From: Cyclobacteriaceae bacterium
GTDB taxonomy: Bacteria > Bacteroidota > Bacteroidia > Cytophagales > Cyclobacteriaceae
Assembly: GCA_012033595.1 (NCBI GenBank)
Contig: JAAUQL010000010.1
Coordinates: forward strand, 1 to 64,000
Reading direction: 5' to 3'
DNA: 64,000 nucleotides
The notes beneath the pieces were generated by a model, which saw only the letters and a program-made list of their open reading frames with translations, was not told the origin of the DNA and did no database searches. The position numbers were made by a program, and so were the translations under genes. The stretch's first letter is position 1; each line of letters begins with the position of its first letter. Positions 20,658 to 30,393 of the stretch are shown one piece after another.

Positions 20658-22250
20658 TTGTCTTCAATCATCAATTCAGACTACCTGGTAATAGGCAGCG
20701 GAATCGCGGGCTTGAGTTTTGCCCTGAAAGTGGCTGACCACGGATCGGTAAATATCATCTCGAAACGTGTTGCCGGAGAAGCAAATACATCGTATGCCCA
20801 GGGGGGTATAGCTTCCGTTACCACAGATACAGATAGTATCCAAAAGCACATCGACGACACGCTTATTGCCGGAGCGGGTCTCTGCCATCATGACGCCGTA
20901 GAATCGGCACTTTCCAATGCGCCGGAGCGGATCAGGGATCTGGTGGAGTGGGGGGTCAATTTTACCCGCACAGACAATGGCAGCTTCGACCTGGCCCGGG
21001 AAGGTGGGCATTCTGAATATCGCGTACTCCATGCCGCCGACATGACCGGAGCAGAGATCGAAAGAGCCTTGTTGGAAAAAGCCAGACAGCATCGCAATAT
21101 CAATATCTATGAAAACCACCTTGCTATAGATATCATTACCGAGCATCAAGTGCTGGGCAATTTGCAATCTGCGTTTAATATCTGCTTTGGCGCCTATGTA
21201 TTGTCCGAAAAGGACAATGTCGTTGTGCCCTTTCAAGCCAGCTATACGGTGATAGCCACAGGGGGCGCCTCCAGGGTTTTTTTACATTCCACCAATCCCG
21301 AAATTGCCACAGGTGATGGCGTGGCCATGGCTTATCGGGCTGGGGTACGAATTGCCAATATGGAATTTGTTCAATTTCATCCGACCTCACTTTACAATCC
21401 GGGTAAACGCTCCTTTCTGATATCAGAGGCTTTGCGCGGATTTGGGGGGCTTTTGATCAATGGAGACCACGAGCGCTTTATGCCAAAATACGATGCAAGG
21501 GCCGAATTGGCTCCCCGCGACATTGTAGCCCGTGGCATCGATGCCGAAATGAAGAAGAGGAGGGAAGATTGTGTATTTCTGGACATGCGACACCTGGATA
21601 GTGCAGAAGTTACCTCCCGCTTTCCGAATATTTATCAGCATTGCAAAGATGCGCTCCAAATTGATATTTCTAAAGACCTGATCCCTGTGGTGCCAGCGGC
21701 GCATTATTTCTGTGGTGGCATTATGACCAGCCTCAATGGTCAAACCTCGATGCAAAACCTGTACGCTCTGGGGGAGGCGGCACACACAGGCCTGCATGGT
21801 GCCAACCGCTTGGCGAGCAATAGCCTCATGGAAGGATTGGCTTTTAGCCACAATGCAGCCATGAAAGTGATCAACAAGCGTCCCAGAAATTTTGGCTCGG
21901 TCATCATCCCCGACTGGGACGAATCGGGTATAGTAGATGAAAAAGAATGGGTGCTCACCCGTCACAACCTGAAAGAAATCCAGAACATTATGTGGGGATA
22001 CGTGGGCATAGTGCGCAGCAAAAAGCAGCTCAACCGCGCCAAGCGACGGGTGCATGTCATCTATCAGGAAATCGAAGATTATTACAAAAAATCAAAAATA
22101 TCGGGCGATCTGGTCGAATTGCGCAATCTGGCAGCCATTGCTTTTTTGATTATCACATCGGCCTTGCGCAGAAATGAAAGCAGGGGCTTGCACCACATGA
22201 CCGACTATCCCGACAAGAGTGATAAATATTTAAAAGACACAATTATTTAG
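20658..22250 (+). CDS. nadB: L-aspartate oxidase
   Basis: 530-residue FAD flavoprotein that oxidises L-aspartate to iminoaspartate, the first step of de novo NAD synthesis. It shows the dinucleotide motif DYLVIGSGIAGLSFALKVAD at the N-terminus, the TSYAQGGIA flavin motif, active-site region FVQFHPTSLY, LISEALRGFGG and the C-terminal helical domain. The start appears to be TTG at 20658, since no ATG precedes the Rossmann fold closely. It shares a transcript with nadA. The C-terminus RNESRGLHHMTDYP is the usual end of the family. Confidence 0.95.
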   Translation: MSSIINSDYLVIGSGIAGLSFALKVADHGSVNIISKRVAGEANTSYAQGGIASVTTDTDSIQKHIDDTLIAGAGLCHHDAVESALSNAPERIRDLVEWGVNFTRTDNGSFDLAREGGHSEYRVLHAADMTGAEIERALLEKARQHRNINIYENHLAIDIITEHQVLGNLQSAFNICFGAYVLSEKDNVVVPFQASYTVIATGGASRVFLHSTNPEIATGDGVAMAYRAGVRIANMEFVQFHPTSLYNPGKRSFLISEALRGFGGLLINGDHERFMPKYDARAELAPRDIVARGIDAEMKKRREDCVFLDMRHLDSAEVTSRFPNIYQHCKDALQIDISKDLIPVVPAAHYFCGGIMTSLNGQTSMQNLYALGEAAHTGLHGANRLASNSLMEGLAFSHNAAMKVINKRPRNFGSVIIPDWDESGIVDEKEWVLTRHNLKEIQNIMWGYVGIVRSKKQLNRAKRRVHVIYQEIEDYYKKSKISGDLVELRNLAAIAFLIITSALRRNESRGLHHMTDYPDKSDKYLKDTII

Positions 22251-22268
22251 AATCATTCTAAAAACTTA

Positions 22269-22314
22269 TTAGCTTTGCGCCGAGTGTTAACAAAACCGTG
22301 GTTTATCCGGTTTT
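22269..22314 (+). promoter_or_regulatory. Promoter and leader hairpin of korAB
   Basis: TAGCTTTG at 22269-22276 is a perfect TAnnTTTG -7 element, with a weak -33 (TTTA at about 22246) 20 bases upstream. About 14 bases downstream comes an 8-bp inverted repeat, CAAAACCG at 22290-22297 and CGGTTTTG at 22307-22314, with a 9-nt loop. It lies inside the predicted 5' leader of korA, so it could be a stabilising hairpin, an attenuator, or a late terminator of nadAB. The sequence does not decide between these. Confidence 0.5.
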
Positions 22315-22363
22315 GATTTTGTTCGGTTAGCTACAGGAGCGCATATAAAATCAAACTAATCGA

Positions 22364-24202
22364 ATGAGTAAAATTATTGAAGAAAAGCAGAATGTGGTCA
22401 TCAAATTTGCTGGTGATTCGGGCGATGGGATGCAGTTGGTGGGTACACAGTTTACTAACAATACTGCTTCCGTAGGCCATGATCTAGGCACTTTCCCCGA
22501 TTTCCCGGCCGAAATCCGTGCCCCACAAGGTACCTTGCCAGGTGTTTCTGGCTTTCAAATCCACTTTGGCAGTACAGAAATTTATACGCCCGGCGATACC
22601 TGCGATGTGCTGGTGGCTATGAATGCAGCAGCACTAAAAAGCAACCTGCGCAACGTCAACCAGAATGGCATCATAATATTAAATACCGCAGGCTTTGACT
22701 CACGCAACCTTAAACTCGCCGGATATCAGGACAATCCACTTGACGGAGACCTTCTCAATGGGTTTATTGTCTATAAAATCGACATCACCAAACTGACCCG
22801 GGATGCCCTCGAAGAAGTGGAGCTGGGCGTCAGGGACAAAGACCGGTCGAAGAATATGTTTGTGCTGGGCTTCATCTATTGGTTGTACAACAGGACACCG
22901 GAGAATACCATTCAGTTTATCGAAAGGAAGTTTAAAAATGATGAGGTAGTACGTGAGGCCAATATCAGAGCATTGAAGGCGGGATACAATTACGCCGACA
23001 TCACCGAGGCCTTTTCGAGCCGTTTTAAAGTGCAACCTGCCAAGATGGCTCCCGGAACCTATCGCAGTATTACGGGAAACCCTGCGCTGGCTCTGGGGCT
23101 GATCGCCGCCGCGCAAAAGACGGGCTTACAACTGTTCTATGGTACATATCCCATCACCCCGGCCAGCGATATTTTGCACGAATTAGCCAGACACAAGAAC
23201 TTCAATGTAAAAACCTTTCAGGCCGAAGATGAGATCGCAGCGATATGTTCCAGTATTGGTGCTGCATTTGGTGGCAATCTGGGCATCACTGGTACCAGTG
23301 GTCCGGGATTGGCGCTGAAGGCAGAAGCTATGGGTCTGGCAGTAATGCTGGAACTGCCATTGATCATACTCAACGTACAGCGAGCCGGCCCCAGCACCGG
23401 ACTGCCTACCAAAACCGAACAATCTGATTTGCTACAGGCGGTTTACGGTCGAAATGGCGAATGCCCCATGCCGGTAATTGCCGCAAGCACTCCTTCCTCA
23501 TGTTTTGAGGTGGCTTACAAAGCTGTTAAAATGGCTTTGGAGCACATGACGCCCGTATTGGTGCTCAGCGACGGATACATTGCCAATGGTGCCGAGCCCT
23601 GGAAATTTCCTAAAGCGGCAGATCTGGATGAAATTAATGTGTCGGTAGTCACGAGCAAAGAAAGCGAGGAAAAGTTCATGCCCTACCTGAGAGACGAAAA
23701 CCTGGTTCGCCAATGGGCCGTGCCAGGCACCGAAGGACTTGAACACAGAATTGGAGGATTGGAAAAAGAAGATGTGACCGGCAGCGTGTCTTATGATCCG
23801 GAAAATCACCAGAAGATGGTGAAAATTCGTGAAGCCAAGGTGGAAAAGATCGCTGAGTTTATCCCCGAACAAGAAGTGGATTCGGGCAAAGAATCGGGTA
23901 AAATTCTGGTTTTGGGTTGGGGTTCTACCTACGGATCCATCAAGAGTGCAGTGACTGAGCTTATCCATGAAGGATATGATGTGTCGCACGCTCACCTTAC
24001 TTATATCAAGCCATTCCCAAGGAATTTGGGAGAGTTGTTGCACCGGTTCGAGAAAGTCCTGATACCTGAGATCAATAATGGCCAATTGATCAAAATGATC
24101 AGGGATAAATACCTGATCGATGCAAAAGGTTATAATAAAATAAAGGGTACACCCATTACCAAAAACGAACTAAAGGAAGAAATCATAAAGATGTATTCCT
24201 AA
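22364..24202 (+). CDS. korA: 2-oxoglutarate:ferredoxin oxidoreductase, fused gamma/alpha subunit
   Basis: 612-residue 2-oxoacid:acceptor oxidoreductase. The N-terminal gamma-type domain (about 1-190) has FAGDSGDGMQLVGTQF and DFPAEIRAPQGTLPGVSGFQ. The pyrimidine-binding alpha domain follows (YGTYPITPASDILHEL, FQAEDEIAAICSSIGAAFGG, GTSGPGLALKAEAMGLAV, NVQRAGPSTGLPTKTEQSDL), then the transketolase C-terminal-like domain. With the beta subunit it decarboxylates 2-oxoglutarate (or another 2-oxoacid) to the acyl-CoA, reducing ferredoxin; this is the TCA-cycle step in many Cytophagales. 62 bases separate it from korB. Substrate assignment rests on family resemblance. Confidence 0.92.
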   Translation: MSKIIEEKQNVVIKFAGDSGDGMQLVGTQFTNNTASVGHDLGTFPDFPAEIRAPQGTLPGVSGFQIHFGSTEIYTPGDTCDVLVAMNAAALKSNLRNVNQNGIIILNTAGFDSRNLKLAGYQDNPLDGDLLNGFIVYKIDITKLTRDALEEVELGVRDKDRSKNMFVLGFIYWLYNRTPENTIQFIERKFKNDEVVREANIRALKAGYNYADITEAFSSRFKVQPAKMAPGTYRSITGNPALALGLIAAAQKTGLQLFYGTYPITPASDILHELARHKNFNVKTFQAEDEIAAICSSIGAAFGGNLGITGTSGPGLALKAEAMGLAVMLELPLIILNVQRAGPSTGLPTKTEQSDLLQAVYGRNGECPMPVIAASTPSSCFEVAYKAVKMALEHMTPVLVLSDGYIANGAEPWKFPKAADLDEINVSVVTSKESEEKFMPYLRDENLVRQWAVPGTEGLEHRIGGLEKEDVTGSVSYDPENHQKMVKIREAKVEKIAEFIPEQEVDSGKESGKILVLGWGSTYGSIKSAVTELIHEGYDVSHAHLTYIKPFPRNLGELLHRFEKVLIPEINNGQLIKMIRDKYLIDAKGYNKIKGTPITKNELKEEIIKMYS

Positions 24203-24264
24203 TTCAATCAAAATCAAACTTCATGTATTCCAATATTCATTGATTGGAATAAAAAAATATAGCT

Positions 24265-25332
24265 ATGAAAATTAAAGCTCCAATACGAAAAGCGACCATT
24301 CCTAAACCGGAAATTGAAAACAATGGAGGTCTTTCATCAAAGGATTTTGTATCGGGTCAGGAGGTAAGGTGGTGCCCTGGATGTGGCGATTACTCCATTT
24401 TAAAGCAGATGCAGACCATATTGCCACAAATTGGCGTCGACAAGAAAGATATCGTGTTCATTTCTGGCATTGGTTGCTCCTCACGCTTCCCATACTATCT
24501 CGATACTTTTGGAATGCACAGTATCCATGGGCGCGCCACGGCCATAGCCAGCGGTCTAAAAGCCACACGACCTGAGCTCAGTATATGGGTGGTAAGCGGA
24601 GACGGCGACGGTCTATCCATTGGTGGCAACCACATGGCTCACCTCTTGCGGAGGAATTTTAATGTCAATGTCCTGCTTTTCAATAATGAAATATATGGAC
24701 TTACCAAGGGTCAGTATTCGCCTACCTCCAAGGTATCTACGGTTACCAAATCCACACCACTAGGCTCTATCGATCATCCATTTAACCCGGCGGCTTTTGC
24801 TATGGGATCTGATGGGAGTTTTATAGCTCGTACTATGGATCGCGACCCCAAGCATTTACAAACCATGCTGTTGAGATCGCATGTACACAGTGGCACTTCG
24901 TTTCTGGAGATTTATCAGAACTGCAATATTTTTAATGACGGAGCATTTTTTGACTATACTGAAAAAGAATCTAAGCCCGGCAATGCCCTGTTTGTAGAGC
25001 ATGGTAAACCTATGCGCTTTGGCGCCGACAATGAATATGGTATAAGACTCGATGGCACCAGGCCACAGGTGATAAAAATTGGTGACGAATATGGCGTGGA
25101 AGATGTATGGGTACATGATGAAAAAGATATCATCAAAGCCAATATACTGATCAGGATGGAGGCCAATTATCCGGACGAAAAGCTGCCAAGACCATTTGGA
25201 GTATTCTATGAAACCAATCGGCCCAACTACGAAGTGCTCATGCAGCAACAAGTGGACAACGCATTGGTGCAAAAAGGAAAAGGAGATTTGGATGCATTGA
25301 TTGCCGGAAATGAAACCTGGGTGATCAATTGA
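24265..25332 (+). CDS. korB: 2-oxoglutarate:ferredoxin oxidoreductase, beta subunit
   Basis: 355-residue thiamine-diphosphate-binding subunit. Visible motifs: WCPGCGDYSILKQMQ, the cluster-near GIGCSSRFPYY, HGRATAIASGLKATRP and the TPP/Mg motif SGDGDGLSIGGNH followed by LLFNNEIYGLTKGQYSPTS. The C-terminal part resembles the Bacteroidota group with a long tail. It works as a heterodimer with the preceding subunit, and electrons go to ferredoxin. The gene ends 74 bases before a terminator that belongs to the opposite-strand tyrA operon. Confidence 0.93.
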   Translation: MKIKAPIRKATIPKPEIENNGGLSSKDFVSGQEVRWCPGCGDYSILKQMQTILPQIGVDKKDIVFISGIGCSSRFPYYLDTFGMHSIHGRATAIASGLKATRPELSIWVVSGDGDGLSIGGNHMAHLLRRNFNVNVLLFNNEIYGLTKGQYSPTSKVSTVTKSTPLGSIDHPFNPAAFAMGSDGSFIARTMDRDPKHLQTMLLRSHVHSGTSFLEIYQNCNIFNDGAFFDYTEKESKPGNALFVEHGKPMRFGADNEYGIRLDGTRPQVIKIGDEYGVEDVWVHDEKDIIKANILIRMEANYPDEKLPRPFGVFYETNRPNYEVLMQQQVDNALVQKGKGDLDALIAGNETWVIN

Positions 25333-25400
25333 AGTGGGATTGATGATGCACCGTAGTGAATCTGACCGGAAAAGCGCAAACAGGCAAAGGGAATAAGAAT

Positions 25401-25426
25401 AAAAAATGGGGTGACCATCACCCCAT
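25401..25426 (-). terminator. Terminator of the tyrA operon
   Basis: A perfect 9-bp palindrome ATGGGGTGA-CCA-TCACCCCAT (25406-25426) with a 3-nt loop. Read on the minus strand it is followed by six T (25401-25406), placing it as the intrinsic terminator of the minus-strand tyrA/aminotransferase operon. The convergent korB may also stop here on its own strand, but no T-run follows there. Confidence 0.85.
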
Positions 25427-25467
25427 GCGTCAGTGCTGGCCGTCGTGTACTAGTGACTCACCGTAAC

Positions 25468-26325
25468 TTAGCCCTTTTCTATACCCATCAGTACCCTGCG
25501 TATTTCGTTGGCTTTTTCCATCATTTGATGGCTTTGTTCTTCAGCGCCGTCATCAATTATCTGTTTGAATTTAGTGAGCTGTTTTATATAAGCATCCAGG
25601 GCACAAGATACATTGGAGGCATTTTGTTTGAGGATGGGCGCCCACATGTCAGGGGAGCTTTTGGCAAGCCTCACCGTGGACGAAAAGCCAGATCCTGCCA
25701 TGGTAAAAATGCTCTTTTCGTCTTTTTCTTTTTCCAATACGGTGAGCCCCAGGGCAAACGAACTGATGTGGCTAAGGTGCGAAACATAAGCTATATGCCG
25801 GTCGTGCTCGTCGCTGGGCATGTAGGTAATATGCATATCGAGTTTTTTGAATATATCTACGATCTTGGCCAGATACGCTTTGTTGCTTTTTTCTTTTTCG
25901 CAGATGATGAGCTGTTTGGTTTTGAACAAGCCGGCAAATGCTGCTTCAGGTCCGGAATTTTCGGTACCGGCTATAGGGTGACAAGAAATGTATTGTTCCC
26001 TTTTTGGATGATTTTCCACAATATTATTGAAGCTCGATTTGGTGGAACCCAAGTCGATGAGTATGGCCTTCTGCGGAAGAATATTGAGCGCTTCTATCAA
26101 CTGGCGGTTGATCACATTTACCGGAGTGGCCAGTACCACCAGATCAGAAGATTTTACCGCCTGGGTAAAATGCATCATTTCGTCCACTATGCCCAGCTGT
26201 TTGGCTAGCTTACCGTGGGCAGCGTTGGTATCAACACCAATAAAATGATGGCCATTTTCTATGGATTTGAGCCCAAGGGCAAATGAACCTCCCAACAATC
26301 CAACCCCAACTATACTGATTTTCAT
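25468..26325 (-). CDS. tyrA: Prephenate dehydrogenase
   Basis: 285-residue NAD-dependent enzyme that converts prephenate to 4-hydroxyphenylpyruvate in tyrosine synthesis. The N-terminal Rossmann motif is IVGVGLLGGSFALGL. Further motifs are LVVLATPVNV, LIDLGSTKSSF and the active-site stretch ISCHPIAGTENSGPEAA with the conserved His. The helical dimerisation domain contains DEHDRHIAYVSHLSH. No chorismate mutase or ACT domain is attached. It overlaps the upstream aminotransferase by four bases, so the dehydrogenation and transamination steps of aromatic amino acid synthesis may be coupled. Confidence 0.93.
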   Translation of the reverse strand: MKISIVGVGLLGGSFALGLKSIENGHHFIGVDTNAAHGKLAKQLGIVDEMMHFTQAVKSSDLVVLATPVNVINRQLIEALNILPQKAILIDLGSTKSSFNNIVENHPKREQYISCHPIAGTENSGPEAAFAGLFKTKQLIICEKEKSNKAYLAKIVDIFKKLDMHITYMPSDEHDRHIAYVSHLSHISSFALGLTVLEKEKDEKSIFTMAGSGFSSTVRLAKSSPDMWAPILKQNASNVSCALDAYIKQLTKFKQIIDDGAEEQSHQMMEKANEIRRVLMGIEKG

Positions 26326-27496
26326 ATTTTTGCCACTTCAAAATCTTCGACTCTTGCCAATACCTTTTTGAGCAATTCCTGCTTCACGCAAAGCGACACC
26401 CTGATGTAGCTGTTGCCTTTTTCGCCATATACCATTCCCGGCGTCACAAAAATGTCTTTTTCATAAAGCAGATAGTCGGCCAGACGCGCAGATTTACCTA
26501 TGGCGCCATTGACTTTGGCCCAGATAAACATGCCGGTTTGTGTTTTGTCGTAGGTGCAGCCTAGCTTGTCGAGCAATTGATATAAGAGTTCACGTCTTTT
26601 TCTATACTCATCATTTCGTTCGTCGTGCCAGCTTGCCGGGTTGTCAAATGCAGCGACGGCAGCCAGTTGCATCGGCTTAAACATCCCGGAATCTACATTG
26701 CTTTTTACTTTTAAAATGGCATCGAGATAGTCTTGGTGTCCTGCCACCCAGCCAATTCTCCATCCGGCCATGTTGTGGGACTTGCTCATCGAATTGAGCT
26801 CCACAGATACCTCCCTGGCGTCCGGAATTGCCAGCAGGCTGAGAGGCTTGCCTTCGTTGAGCACCAGGCTGTAAGGATTGTCGTGGCAAATAAGTATGTT
26901 GTTTTTTTGGCAAAGGCCACGATCGATTCAAATACCGCTGCATCTGCTCTGGCTCCGGTGGGCATGTTTGGGTAATTGATCCACATCAGCTTTACCTGAT
27001 CGAGGTTCATTTGTTCTATGGCGTCTAAATCAGGCCGGTAATTCTCGCTTTCGATCATCGGGTAGCTGATGGCTTTTCCGCCGACCATCTCCGCCACAGC
27101 TCCATACGAGGGATAGCCCAGCTCTGGCACCAATACTTTATCGCCCGGGTTGAGAAATGCCAGTGAAATATGCGTAATACCTTCTTTACTCCCAATAAGA
27201 GGTAATATTTCCGTTTCGGAATTTAAGTCGACCCCATAGATTTTTTGCATCCAGCCCCCAATTGCTTTTCTTAGTTCGGGGATGCTCCTATACGCCTGGT
27301 AGCCATGGTTGTCCGAAATATTAGATTGTTTGTTCAGCTCGTCTATGGTGGCTTGCGATGGCATCATATCTGGATTGCCTATGGCAATATTAATGATGTC
27401 TCTGCCCTTGGCCATCAGGTTCCTCACCTCTTGCAACTTCACTGAAAAGTAGTATTCCTGCGTTGTTTTTAGCCTGTCTGCGGTATCTATTATCAT
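26322..27496 (-). CDS. Class I/II PLP-dependent aminotransferase (frameshifted)
   Basis: Fold-type I aminotransferase of about 390 residues. Motifs: NIAIGNPDMMPSQ, GSKEGITHISLAFLNPGDKVLVPELGYPSYGAV, MWINYPNMPTGARA and the PLP-lysine stretch MSKSHNMAGWRIGW. The frame breaks at the A7 run on the minus strand (26902-26908). Adding one A gives FAKKNNILICHDNPYSLVLNEGKPLSLLA and joins the halves exactly. It is the first gene of an operon with tyrA, so it may transaminate aromatic oxoacids, but similarity to LL-diaminopimelate or alanine aminotransferases prevents a firm substrate. Confidence 0.87.
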
Positions 27497-27530
27497 AATA
27501 ATCTGTTGCCTGCTATCTCCGGTTTATTCA

Positions 27531-27538
27531 CAAAAATA
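27531..27538 (-). promoter_or_regulatory. Promoter -7 element of the aminotransferase-tyrA operon
   Basis: On the minus strand TATTTTTG matches TAnnTTTG, 35 bases before the aminotransferase start. A good TTG -33 element is not seen at the usual distance. Confidence 0.4.
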
Positions 27539-27713
27539 TGCCGTGGCGAAAATGAAACGGCGAATTTACTTACACTTCGTTGTATAATAAACACTTTTGG
27601 GCTTATTTTATTCATCGGCGACTACTGGATATCCAATGGTTTGTGTTTGATTTTAATTCAGGCTAGGCTCCGATGAACTCAACATTACAGGAAACACTAT
27701 AAATGACCTTCAA

Positions 27714-28835
27714 ATGATCAGCACCATAAGAACGGGTATAATCTTGCTATTTTTTTCAGCCATCATTATGTGCCAACCGGCCAAAAAAGAAACCCGATCG
27801 CATGAGGATGAGGCTATAAGATTTCCGTTGGAACGAGGGGTGAACGTCAGTCATTGGCTATCGCAAAGCAAAGCCAGAGGCGAAGATCGTAAAAACTTTT
27901 TCACTAAAGCAGATATGGATTTTATTGCCGAAATAGGCTACGACCACATTCGCCTGCCCATAGACGAAGAGCAAATGTGGGACGAAGCGGGCAATAAGGA
28001 TGCGGAGGCATTTGCCTTGCTGCATGATGCTATCGGATGGGCCAATGACAATGAGCTAAAGGTGATTGTAGATTTGCACATCTTGAGATCACATCACTTC
28101 AACAGTACGGAAAAGCCGCTTTGGACTGATCCCGGAGCCAGGGAGCGCTTTTATCAATGCTGGCGCGACTTGTCTTCCGAATTGGCAAAACATCCCAATG
28201 AACTGGTGGCCTATGAGCTGATGAACGAACCAGTCGCCGACAAAGCTGAAGATTGGAACAGACTGATAGCAAAAGCCACTGAGGCCATTAGGGCCACAGA
28301 ACCACAGCGATTTGTGGTGATAGGATCCAACAGATGGCAATCGGCAGATACCTTTGATGAGCTGGAAGTCCCCAAAAATGACCCATATATCATCTTGAGT
28401 TTTCACTTCTACGAACCGTTTTTATTGACACATCACCAGGCCGGCTGGACAGACATTGGAGATTATCATGGCCCGGTAAAATATCCAGGCTTATTGGTAG
28501 AAGAAGCGCAGTTGGAAGCCATAGCCGACACCATCCTCAGGGAAAAGATTGAAAGCCGAAATGGCCTATATGATAAGACCCGACTGGAGGCCATGATGCA
28601 AAAACCGATACAAAAGGCGAAAGAACTCAATCTGCAATTGTATTGTGGAGAATGGGGTTGCATGCCAACAGTGCCCCGGGAGAGTTTGCTCGCCTGGTAC
28701 GACGACATGAGAAGCATATTGGAAAAACATGATATCGGGTGGACAAATTGGGACTATAAAGGTGGTTTTGGCATAATAGACCGCAATCGCGACAACCAAT
28801 CTATCGAAGACCTTATCGAAGTACTGATGAAATAG
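27714..28835 (+). CDS. GH5-family glycoside hydrolase (cellulase-like) lipoprotein
   Basis: 373-residue secreted glycosidase. The N-terminus is a lipoprotein signal with Cys in AIIMCQPAK (about residue 20). The (beta/alpha)8 domain shows RGVNVSHWL, YDHIRLPIDEEQMWD, VIVDLHILRSHHF, the acid/base Glu in AYELMNEPV (about 170), ILSFHFYEPFLLTHH and the nucleophile Glu in LYCGEWGC (about 311), with GWTNWDYKGGFGI close to the end. These are GH5 hallmarks; endo-beta-glucanase or mannanase activity is likely but not decided. It is a single-gene unit between the tyrA operon and a small membrane protein. Confidence 0.9.
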   Translation: MISTIRTGIILLFFSAIIMCQPAKKETRSHEDEAIRFPLERGVNVSHWLSQSKARGEDRKNFFTKADMDFIAEIGYDHIRLPIDEEQMWDEAGNKDAEAFALLHDAIGWANDNELKVIVDLHILRSHHFNSTEKPLWTDPGARERFYQCWRDLSSELAKHPNELVAYELMNEPVADKAEDWNRLIAKATEAIRATEPQRFVVIGSNRWQSADTFDELEVPKNDPYIILSFHFYEPFLLTHHQAGWTDIGDYHGPVKYPGLLVEEAQLEAIADTILREKIESRNGLYDKTRLEAMMQKPIQKAKELNLQLYCGEWGCMPTVPRESLLAWYDDMRSILEKHDIGWTNWDYKGGFGIIDRNRDNQSIEDLIEVLMK

Positions 28836-28956
28836 CCTCTGGTTGGATTGATTGTGTTTTGCGTATAGGATTATTTAAATAATAAATTTAATTATAAAAG
28901 GTTACCTATCGAGGCCCTATGGTATTGAAGGGTGTATTTGACTCAAATAAACATCA

Positions 28957-29217
28957 ATGACACTTAAGTCTAAGCTTCCTCCACCTTTGCAGCAATATTT
29001 TTTTCAGCTTAAGGATTATTCAGATGTGTTTCTTGCTAAACTGCTTGTGGTGACGGACAGTACGGTGATCATCTATTCTGTCAGGATATTGGTGGTGGTA
29101 CTAGCCCTGCTGATGGCCTATGTGCAAAGCCCTGGTTCTAAAAATGAAATATCTTCTTCCAAAAGCCCTCAAACTATCCAAGACCTCCCCAGGTCTATTG
29201 TCGATCAGTTAAAATAA
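28957..29217 (+). CDS. Possible small membrane protein, unknown
   Basis: 86-residue reading frame, not recognised. Residues about 35-60 (VVTDSTVIIYSVRILVVVLALLMAYVQ) could form one membrane helix, followed by a polar, serine-rich tail. It lies 121 bases after the GH5 gene on the same strand. No known motif and no clear start signal are seen, so it may be a chance frame. Confidence 0.35.
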   Translation: MTLKSKLPPPLQQYFFQLKDYSDVFLAKLLVVTDSTVIIYSVRILVVVLALLMAYVQSPGSKNEISSSKSPQTIQDLPRSIVDQLK

Positions 29218-29373
29218 AAAACAGCGCCCTCCCGGCAAATCAGGTAGCTTTTTATCAGCCTTGCTGATGATGGTAGCAAAATGCAGTTCATTAGTCAAAC
29301 AATACTTTCCATTTCAGTACATTGCCATACTGCTTTATGTCAATAACTCGACAGGCATATCCACCCGTGGTCG

Positions 29374-30393
29374 CTATTTCAAAGCCACCTGCATCACGTG
29401 CATGTCTGCTGTGATAAATAGCGATTTGCCTCCCTGTCCGAAGGCACAATTTGAGGTGGCCTGACCGGTCATAATTCTGCCTAAAAGATTTGATTGGTCA
29501 TCAAAAATCCAGATACCCCCGGGACCGGAAGCAAATATGTTGCCCCTGGCATCTACTTTGAGCCCATCGGGTAGCCCGCGCTCCGACTTTGTCTGTGCTG
29601 TGGCATCGAAAAAAGTTTTTCCTTCTCCCAATTTGCCGTCCTCTAGTATGGGATAAGCCATCCATATTGCATGATGAGGATCCGAGTTGGCGACGTACAA
29701 TATTTTTTCGTCTGGCGATAATGCAATTCCATTCGGTCGTGACAACTCCCTGGTCAAAAGCCTGCTTTCACCAGAGCCATCTACCACAAACACCCCTTGA
29801 AAATCCAGTTGCTTGAGCGGATCATCCATCTTGTATTCCAACCCATAAGGAGGATCGGTAAAATAAATCAAACCTGATTGACTGATGCAGGCGTCATTTG
29901 GACTGTTGAGTTTGAGGCCCTGGTAGTTGTCGGCCAAAGTGGTAAAAACAGGTTGTGGAGCCGCGATAGGAGCGTTCATGCGGGCTATTCTACGATCGCC
30001 GTGCTGGCATAGTATCAAATTTCCGGACCTGTCGAGTAGCAACCCATTCGCGCCAATTTCACCACCACGCGGCAGGCTATCCGTATAGCCCGAAGGCTTT
30101 AGATAGCGTCTGGCACCTTCCTTAGCTGACCAGATAAATACGGTGTTGGACGGTATGTCGGAAAATAGCAAACCAAGACCCTCTACCCAAAGCGGCCCCT
30201 CTGTCCAGTCAAAACCACTGGCGATAATTTCGACCGATGCGGCAGAGTCGATGAGTTCGTTGAGGGCTATGGATTGGCGCTCAATATATGGTCTGAATGT
30301 TTCCTGGCCTTCTGCCGGATTTTTGTCTCCGCTTGTTTGCCTGGCCTGGCATGCCATCAGAATCAGCAGCCATATCCAACTGGTTTTATTCAT
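29374..30393 (-). CDS. SMP-30/gluconolactonase-family lipoprotein
   Basis: 339-residue six-bladed propeller enzyme, secreted as a lipoprotein (LILMACQARQ at about 10-20). Family motifs: FDWTEGPLWVEGLGLLFSDIPSN, NGLLLDRSGNLILCQHGDRR, LNSPNDACISQSGLIYFTDPPYGL (metal-binding Asn/Asp), RPNGIALSPDEKILYVANSD and GLPDGLKVDARGNIFASGPGG. Likely hydrolyses a sugar lactone or related ester in the periplasm, but substrates of this family are hard to predict. It faces the GH5 gene convergently. Confidence 0.9.
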   Translation of the reverse strand: MNKTSWIWLLILMACQARQTSGDKNPAEGQETFRPYIERQSIALNELIDSAASVEIIASGFDWTEGPLWVEGLGLLFSDIPSNTVFIWSAKEGARRYLKPSGYTDSLPRGGEIGANGLLLDRSGNLILCQHGDRRIARMNAPIAAPQPVFTTLADNYQGLKLNSPNDACISQSGLIYFTDPPYGLEYKMDDPLKQLDFQGVFVVDGSGESRLLTRELSRPNGIALSPDEKILYVANSDPHHAIWMAYPILEDGKLGEGKTFFDATAQTKSERGLPDGLKVDARGNIFASGPGGIWIFDDQSNLLGRIMTGQATSNCAFGQGGKSLFITADMHVMQVALK

